Below, one piece after another: positions 14,723-19,523 of a stretch of DNA of 19,523 bases. This DNA is from Stenotrophomonas sp. UBA7346 (GTDB lineage Bacteria > Pseudomonadota > Gammaproteobacteria > Xanthomonadales > Xanthomonadaceae). The stretch covers positions 1 through 19,523 of the forward strand of contig DKPB01000002.1 of the NCBI GenBank assembly GCA_002471015.1, given 5' to 3'. Position 1 is the stretch's first letter. Each line of letters starts with the position of its first letter. The notes beneath the pieces were generated by a model. That model made no database searches, was not told where the DNA came from, and was given only the letters and a program-made list of their open reading frames with translations. The position numbers and the translations under genes were made by a program.

Positions 14723-15672
14723 TGCGGGTTGCCGGATGCGCTGGCCCGGTGCTTGCGGCGGGCCCGCAGGGCGCGGCCGACACGGGATTCGGTACGCCGC
14801 TCCAGCACTACGTCGATGTAGTCGGCGGCCAGCAGCAGCCCTTCTATGTCCACGCCGGTATGGATGCCAAGTTCCCCAAGCAGGTAGACAACATCCTCGG
14901 TTGCCAGGCTGCCGGCCGCCCCCGGATAGTAGGTGTTACCGCCCAGACCTGAGATGGCGGTGTCGAAGGCTCGCACGCCGTGTTCAAGCGCTTCCACCAT
15001 GTTGGCGATACCAAGGCCAAAGGTGTCATGGAAGTGGCAGGCGATAACATCCATGGGAACTTCGGCCGCACAGGCACGCAGCAGCTCGCCGATGGATGCA
15101 GGTGTGCCGGTACCGGTGGAGTCGATCAGGCAGATCTCCCGACAGCCCATGTCGTGGAACTGCTTTACCTTGCGCACCACTTCACCCGGTGCAACCGGTC
15201 CACTGAAGGGGCAATCGACAATGGCCGACAATGTGGCGCGTACCTGGATTCCTAACCCAAGGGCATAGCCTGATATTTCATCGGCACGACGCATGCTCTC
15301 GGCGACACTGCAGTTGAAGTTGGCACGACAGTAGGGCTCGGCTGCCGCCGAGGAAACCGTTATGTCACGGCAGCCGGCAGTAACTGCCATTTCCAGGCCT
15401 TTCAGGTTGGGGACCATCGCCGAGCGGATGCGGTTGGCCTGGGAGCCACCCAGCAATGTGAACACTGCGGCGGTGTCCGCAAGCTGCGGCACCCAGCGTG
15501 GCGAGATGAAAGCGCCCACTTCGACCTCGCGCAGGCCCGCAATCTCAAGCAGCTCCACCAGGTTCATCCGCACAATCGGGTCGAGTGCTTTGACCTGGCT
15601 TTGCAGACCACGACGCGCCCCCACCTCGATGATGCGAACACGGTCAAGCTCCGTGCTTCTTGCGTCCATCAT
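14716..15672 (-). CDS. HMG-CoA lyase-like DRE-TIM protein with altered active site
   Basis: This 318-residue TIM-barrel protein has the overall pattern of hydroxymethylglutaryl-CoA lyase (HMG-CoA to acetoacetate and acetyl-CoA). Conserved stretches include VGAFISPRWVPQLAD at 52-66, DSTGTGTP at 184-191 and HFHDTFG at 213-219 with both metal-binding His. Several usual key residues are changed. The VGPRDGLQ motif reads VGARRGLQ (17-24), so the metal-ligand Asp is Arg21. The catalytic-loop GLGGCPYA reads GLGGNTYY (242-249), replacing Cys with Asn246. GNLATED reads GSLATED, replacing the metal-contacting Asn with Ser255. It may act on another substrate or have lost lyase activity. It diverges from a MocR-type regulator, which may control it. 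Confidence 0.8.
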   Translation of the reverse strand: MMDARSTELDRVRIIEVGARRGLQSQVKALDPIVRMNLVELLEIAGLREVEVGAFISPRWVPQLADTAAVFTLLGGSQANRIRSAMVPNLKGLEMAVTAGCRDITVSSAAAEPYCRANFNCSVAESMRRADEISGYALGLGIQVRATLSAIVDCPFSGPVAPGEVVRKVKQFHDMGCREICLIDSTGTGTPASIGELLRACAAEVPMDVIACHFHDTFGLGIANMVEALEHGVRAFDTAISGLGGNTYYPGAAGSLATEDVVYLLGELGIHTGVDIEGLLLAADYIDVVLERRTESRVGRALRARRKHRASASGNPQG

Positions 15673-16055
15673 TGCTGCCCCCGTTTGCGCGATGCTGCCG
15701 GAACGGGAAAGCCGCTTGCGCTTGGGGCGGGCCAGTGCTCATAGGCATCGACGCGAATCGTCATGTGCACCCTGGTGGGTGCCGGCTGGTTTCCAGGCAG
15801 GTGGCTTCTGCAGATGCGGGGAGTGGGGAGGTACGCGCTCACAAGGCTTCCGTGGACAGGCTGGGAAGCGTTCACGATGACCGAGCCAAGGCGCGCTGCG
15901 ATGAGCCATATCCCACGACTTACAGATACAGCTGGATAGAACAGTTGCTGAGAACACAGTCAGATTTCTCTGACAGAAAATGCTTATTTATGCTCTTACC
16001 GAGGCTGTTGGTCGGTGGATACAGTCCCTGCGGACGAACTCCCCCTGGAAACGAA
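15673..16055. promoter_or_regulatory. Long intergenic region between the HMGL-like gene and the MocR regulator
   Basis: This 383-bp divergent region has no convincing gene; the regulator frame is open through most of it but lacks protein-like sequence. It turns AT-rich around 15930-16010. A perfect palindrome GTCAGA-TTTC-TCTGAC occupies 15959-15974 and is the best operator candidate. Confidence 0.5.
15959..15974. promoter_or_regulatory. Perfect 6+6 palindrome, candidate operator
   Basis: GTCAGA and TCTGAC flank TTTC, 82 bp upstream of the regulator start, in an AT-rich stretch. The size and symmetry suit a dimeric GntR-type protein, but MocR proteins often use direct repeats, so binding is a guess. 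Confidence 0.4.
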
Positions 16056-17468
16056 ATGCTCTCGGAACCGCGAAAGATCTCACTGGCCGAAAAGGTCGCC
16101 ATGGATATTGGACGGCAGATATTGGCGGGGATCCTCAAGCCGGGCGACAAGCTGCCGTCGCTGCGCGAGTACGCGCGCCTGAATGGCTATTCGAAGAATA
16201 CGGTCATATCGGCATTTGATCTGCTCGGTGAGCGGGCGCTGGTCGAGCCCAGGCACGGCAAGGGTTTCTTCGTGCGCGGCGTGGAAGCGCCTGCGGAACG
16301 TGAAGAGGATGAGGAGCCTGTGGGTTACAGCCGGGTAATCGATACCCTTTGGCTGATGCGGCAACAGGCCATCCGTGAGCCGGGGCGTTCGCATCTGGCC
16401 GAAGGCTTCCCGCCGGTGGATTGGCTGACCTACATGCGTCTTGACCGTTTCCATCGGCAGGTGGTGCGTTCGGTGGGGGGGCTGTTCCGCTATGGCAACC
16501 GCTATGGCTACCAGCCGTTGCGCCAGCAGCTGGTTCGGCGACTTGCCGCACATGGCATGGAGCTTGGCATCCGCCAGCTGGTGACGACCTTTGGAGCCAA
16601 CCATGCGCTTGATCTGATCATTCGCCGTTATGTTGCACCTGGCGATACCGTGCTTGTCGAACAACCCGGGTATTACCCGCTATATGGCAAGCTGCAGTTG
16701 CATGGTGCCAAGCCAGTAGCGATCAATCGTCGCGCCGATGGCCCCGACCTCGTTGAGCTGGAGTTGGCCCTGCAGCAGACAAAGGCGCGGGTATTCTTCA
16801 TCCAGACCACCGCCCACAACCCCACCGGTACCGATGTTGCGCCGGTGGTGGCAAAACGGGTGCTGGAGTTGGCAGCGGCATATGACGTGCTTATCGTCGA
16901 AAACGACGCCATGGCGGATTTCAAACCGAACTCCGCGTTGCGGTTGTCCTCGTTGGCGCAGTTCCGCAACACGCTGTATGTGGGCAGCTTTTCGAAGTCC
17001 GTGTCGGCGTCCCTGCGCAGTGGTTTCATCGCTGGCGAGAGCGCGCGCATCGAAGAGCTTGCCGATCTGAAAATGCTGCTGCATATCGGCAGCAGTGAGT
17101 ACGGCGAACGCGTTCTGGAAGCCATCCTGCGCGAAGGCAATTTCCTGCGCCATGTCAGTCGCCTGCAGGACCGCACCCGCGCTGCCACCGCAGAAGGCCT
17201 GGAGGTGCTGCAACGGCTGGGTGCCACGGTATTCAATGCGCCCGAACAGAGTCTGTATCTTTGGGCCAGGTTCGGTGGCATCGATGACACCCGGGCGTTG
17301 ACGACGCGGTTGCTTGAGCGTGGCGTGGTGTTGGCGCCTGGTGCCTTCTTCAATCTGGACGCGGACCAGGTATCGCCCTGGACGCGGCTCAATGTTGCCT
17401 ATCTATCCGACCCCTTGTTCCTGCGTAGCATGCGTGAAGAATTGGACAGGGCCACTGGCCTGGGTTGA
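16056..17468 (+). CDS. MocR/PdxR-type regulator (GntR winged helix fused to aminotransferase)
   Basis: This is a PLP-binding transcription factor of 470 residues. The N-terminal GntR winged helix is at about 8-75 (PGDKLPSLREYARLNGYSKNTV, GKGFFV). A linker of charged residues (78-90) follows, then a fold-type I aminotransferase domain. The latter keeps HNPTG at 254-258, Asp284 in VENDAMADF, and SFSKSVSASLRSGF at 311-324 with Lys314 as the likely PLP lysine, so it should bind PLP. The ATG at 16056 was preferred over upstream in-frame codons because the GntR domain begins there and GGAAA precedes it. It diverges from the HMG-CoA-lyase-like gene. Regulators of this type usually control a neighbouring amino-acid, vitamin B6 or amine gene; no pdx or gab gene is visible. 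Confidence 0.88.
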   Translation: MLSEPRKISLAEKVAMDIGRQILAGILKPGDKLPSLREYARLNGYSKNTVISAFDLLGERALVEPRHGKGFFVRGVEAPAEREEDEEPVGYSRVIDTLWLMRQQAIREPGRSHLAEGFPPVDWLTYMRLDRFHRQVVRSVGGLFRYGNRYGYQPLRQQLVRRLAAHGMELGIRQLVTTFGANHALDLIIRRYVAPGDTVLVEQPGYYPLYGKLQLHGAKPVAINRRADGPDLVELELALQQTKARVFFIQTTAHNPTGTDVAPVVAKRVLELAAAYDVLIVENDAMADFKPNSALRLSSLAQFRNTLYVGSFSKSVSASLRSGFIAGESARIEELADLKMLLHIGSSEYGERVLEAILREGNFLRHVSRLQDRTRAATAEGLEVLQRLGATVFNAPEQSLYLWARFGGIDDTRALTTRLLERGVVLAPGAFFNLDADQVSPWTRLNVAYLSDPLFLRSMREELDRATGLG

Positions 17469-17561
17469 TCTGCTGCTATTGGCATCACCGTTGCGTGTGA
17501 TGGTCTGAAACCATTCCGGTGGCGACTGCGCCGCCGGGCTCTCGCAGCCGACTGTGGGAGC

Positions 17562-17584
17562 AAGCGCCGTGCAATGCGGCGCTT
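17562..17584. repeat. Hairpin after the MocR-type gene
   Basis: An 8-bp perfect stem AAGCGCCG / CGGCGCTT flanks a 7-nt loop, 93 bp after the regulator stop codon. There is no T run. It could be a REP-like element or a weak terminator. Confidence 0.4.
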
Positions 17585-17644
17585 CGAGCGCGCTGGGCGT
17601 GGGTATTCCTCGTTCAGCTGCCTCGGGTGAAAAATGTGCGTTGA

Positions 17645-17862
17645 TTCACGAAATTAATCTGGCATTCCCTTTCGTGAAGGGAATTTTCACGTTGTTCGCG
17701 CGTGTGGACAGTCGCCGGCCGGGTTCGAAATCATTCGCACGCTCTTGAAACCCCAAGGTGTGGCGGCTTTTGCCGGGCTGGCATGCCTTCTCAGGCCGTC
17801 CACACGGCGTGCTGGAGAGTTCGGGGTGGCCTGTACATTCGTGAAGCTTTCTTCATCGTGAA
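17645..17862. promoter_or_regulatory. Cluster of five CGTGAA motifs
   Basis: CGTGAA or its complement occurs at 17645-17650, 17673-17678, 17686-17691, 17840-17845 and 17857-17862. Two of them sit in the larger context TTCGTGAAG. Random expectation for both strands of 220 bp is about 0.1. They may be binding sites for a regulator of the downstream surface protein; no factor is known to me. Confidence 0.35.
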
Positions 17863-18136
17863 AAAAATCTTCTTGGCTAGGATCCGGCCCAAAGTGTGAT
17901 GCCTCGTCACTTCTGCTCTTGATTTGTAAATTCAAGTGTGGTTGTGGCGTGAAGGCCTGCGCGGACTGGGGGGACGGCAGTGCGAAGGGGAATTCCCGTT
18001 TTCGGCACCAGCAAGCACCTGTGACTCCGACCAGGCCAAGGCTATCGCCTTGGGGGTTTGTTTGCGTTCGGGATTAGCCGCTCCAGCGTAGGGGGGAGCG
18101 CTTGCATTGGGCTGGGAAAGCCCATCGGAGCTGCGT

Positions 18137-19523
18137 GTGTTTGCTGAGAAGATCGTCGTCGGTTTCAACCGAGTCGCGTGCGTTGGCGTGTTGGCTATCG
18201 CGGGCCTGTTCGCTGGCTCGGCTGCACACGCGCAGAACGCGACCAACACCGTCACGCTCACCCCGCCCACGGGTGTTACCAATCCGGGCACCAGCTGCAC
18301 CGACACGGACAGTGACGCAACCACGACCATAAGTTTTGCCGGCAACGTCTGCACCGCACGCGATTCGGATCCGATTACCGCACCGAAGCTTCACATCACC
18401 AAGACTGCAAGCACTTCGCCGATGGTGGTTGGCGTAGCCGCCAGCTACACCTTGAAAGTGGATAACACTGGTACGGCAGCAACTACTGCAGTTGCGACCG
18501 TTACCGACACCATTCCGACCGGCCTGACCATCGGCACGTTGCCGGCCGGTTGCAGCGCTTCGGGCCAGGCGGTGACCTGCACCATTGCCGCGGGCCTGCC
18601 CGCCACCAATGGGACCAGAAGCTTTGTCATTCCGGTGACCCCGACGGCAGCGGCAGCGGCGAGTGTGACCAATACGGCGTCCGTGACCGGTGGCGGCGAC
18701 GCCACCTGTCCTGCAGAGGAGGGCTGCAGCAGTACGGTGACCACGCCGGTCAATGCACCGAAGCTGAAAGTGGTGAAGACCGCCAGTGCGGCGAGCTTCA
18801 TCGTGGGTGTGCCGGCCAGCTACACGCTGACCATCAACAACGGCGGTACCGCAGCGACCACTGCCGCCACGGCGGTAAGCGACCCGATCCCGGCCGGCCT
18901 GACCATCGGCACGTTGCCGGCCGGTTGCAGCGCCTCGGGCCAGACGGTGACCTGCACCATCGCTGCGGGCCTGGCGGTGGGCAGCAATACCAGCTTCACC
19001 ATCCCGGTGACGCCAACGGCTGCGGCCGCGGCGAATGTGACCAATACGGCGACCATCAGTGGCGGTGGTGATGCGGCATGCCCGTCGGGCAGCGACTGCA
19101 GCAGTACGGTGACTACGCCGGTTTCAACGCCGGCATTGGAACTCACAAAGAATGCCGTTCTGGCAGCTGATCAGTCGACCATCACCTACGGATTCAGCGT
19201 TCGCAATACCGGGGGGGCGATCCTCAACAACGTCACGATCTCCGATCCGAAACTGCCTGGGCTCAGCTGCACTTCGATCACTGTGCTTGGTATCAATGCC
19301 ACGCAGACGTTCGCGTGTACTGGCAACGTCTACAGCACAGTGGCGGCCGACTTCGACGCTGGCTCCGTAGTGAATGTGGCGACCGCCACGGGAACGCCTG
19401 CAGGCGGCACGACATCGGTTTCCGATGACAGTACGGTTACCACACCGTTGGTACCGAGCCCGTCGCTGAGCATCGCCAAGACCGCTGACAAGGCCACCTA
19501 TACCGCCGTGGGCGACGTGGTGA
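18137..19523 (+). CDS. Secreted DUF11-type tandem-repeat surface protein (5' part)
   Basis: This frame is open to the window edge (462 residues seen) and codes for an exported, Thr/Ala/Gly-rich repeat protein. The GTG at 18137 was chosen because GGAG lies 6 bp upstream and a signal peptide follows directly (positive start, hydrophobic VACVGVLAIAGLFAG, then AHA before QN at about residue 33). From residue 82 come Ig-like DUF11 repeats. Unit 1 (18380-18754, 125 aa) and unit 2 (18755-19126, 124 aa) are nearly identical and each carries paired Cys. Unit 3 (19127 to about 19456) is more diverged and has the DFDAGSVVNVATATGTP signature. A fourth begins at about 19457. Such proteins are cell-surface or adhesin-like, often very large. 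The function, the full size and the C-terminal anchor are not visible. Confidence 0.85.
   Translation, partial: MFAEKIVVGFNRVACVGVLAIAGLFAGSAAHAQNATNTVTLTPPTGVTNPGTSCTDTDSDATTTISFAGNVCTARDSDPITAPKLHITKTASTSPMVVGVAASYTLKVDNTGTAATTAVATVTDTIPTGLTIGTLPAGCSASGQAVTCTIAAGLPATNGTRSFVIPVTPTAAAAASVTNTASVTGGGDATCPAEEGCSSTVTTPVNAPKLKVVKTASAASFIVGVPASYTLTINNGGTAATTAATAVSDPIPAGLTIGTLPAGCSASGQTVTCTIAAGLAVGSNTSFTIPVTPTAAAAANVTNTATISGGGDAACPSGSDCSSTVTTPVSTPALELTKNAVLAADQSTITYGFSVRNTGGAILNNVTISDPKLPGLSCTSITVLGINATQTFACTGNVYSTVAADFDAGSVVNVATATGTPAGGTTSVSDDSTVTTPLVPSPSLSIAKTADKATYTAVGDVV
18380..19126 (+). repeat. Two in-frame tandem DNA repeats (375 and 372 bp)
   Basis: Unit 1 begins at 18380 and unit 2 at 18755. 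They share a 38-bp identical run (18521-18558 and 18896-18933) and differ at four of 78 bases across that part, so they come from a recent duplication or are kept alike by recombination. Confidence 0.85.

Larger units (their letters stand above)
17469..18136. other. 668-bp gap before the surface-protein gene
   Basis: No convincing gene is present. The stretch holds a hairpin at 17562-17584, five copies of CGTGAA/TTCACG between 17645 and 17862, and a near-palindrome CTTGA-N9-TCAAG (17918-17936). The central part is unusually AT-rich for this chromosome and reads like a long upstream control region for the DUF11 protein gene. Confidence 0.5.

Noticed and set aside
17895..17911. CRP/Clp-like site TGTGA-N7-TCACT
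   Set aside because: The spacing is 7, while the CRP/Clp consensus has 6, and only the core bases match. Too weak to report as a site.
18380..19126. Tandem repeats as a CRISPR or satellite array
   Set aside because: The units are 375 and 372 bp, in frame and protein-coding with DUF11 character. There is no short repeat-spacer pattern.

Overview
The window looks like a chromosome segment of a high-GC gammaproteobacterium of the Xanthomonas/Stenotrophomonas group (Lysobacteraceae), most likely Stenotrophomonas. The reasons are the strongly GC-biased codon use, the gene content, and a pair of GTAG-headed palindromes at 4300-4366 that match the SMAG/REP repeats of S. maltophilia. This assignment is an inference from recognition, not from a search.

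Region 1 (1-5496) is ordinary core genome. A biotin operon runs on the minus strand (bioB, bioF, then bioH, which is cut by the window edge). A ComF-type phosphoribosyltransferase gene diverges from bioB. A BirA-like operator candidate lies between them and runs into the comF start. Next come an HdeD-family membrane protein, a SMAG pair, a bidirectional terminator, ubiA (minus strand) and a tRNA-Arg(CCG).

Region 2 (about 5497-10757) reads as accessory DNA directly downstream of the tRNA. It holds a broken IS3-type transposase remnant, an AraC regulator divergent from a bile-acid:sodium-symporter-like (SBF_like) transporter, and a complete stand-alone PBP2 (MrdA-type) transpeptidase with no rodA beside it. 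About 650 bp follow with no recognisable gene. By eye the third codon positions are less GC-biased here than in the flanks. No duplicated tRNA end (att site) was found.

Region 3 (10758-14496) is a methionine module. A minus-strand cluster encodes an FMN reductase, a DUF1852 protein (MesX) and a core methionine synthase (MesD). A MetR-type LysR regulator is transcribed divergently, and the shared promoter region carries MetR-like half sites. MesD/MesX is the known folate- and cobalamin-independent, oxygen-requiring methionine synthase. The added flavin reductase and MetR suggest how it may be supplied and controlled.

Region 4 (14716-17468) pairs an HMG-CoA-lyase-like protein, in which three usual active-site residues are replaced, with a divergent MocR/PdxR-type (GntR plus aminotransferase) regulator. 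The upstream region of the regulator contains a perfect 6+6 palindrome.

Region 5 (17469-19523) is a long regulatory-looking gap with five CGTGAA motifs. It is followed by the 5' part of a secreted DUF11-type tandem-repeat surface protein, which starts at GTG 18137 and continues beyond the window.
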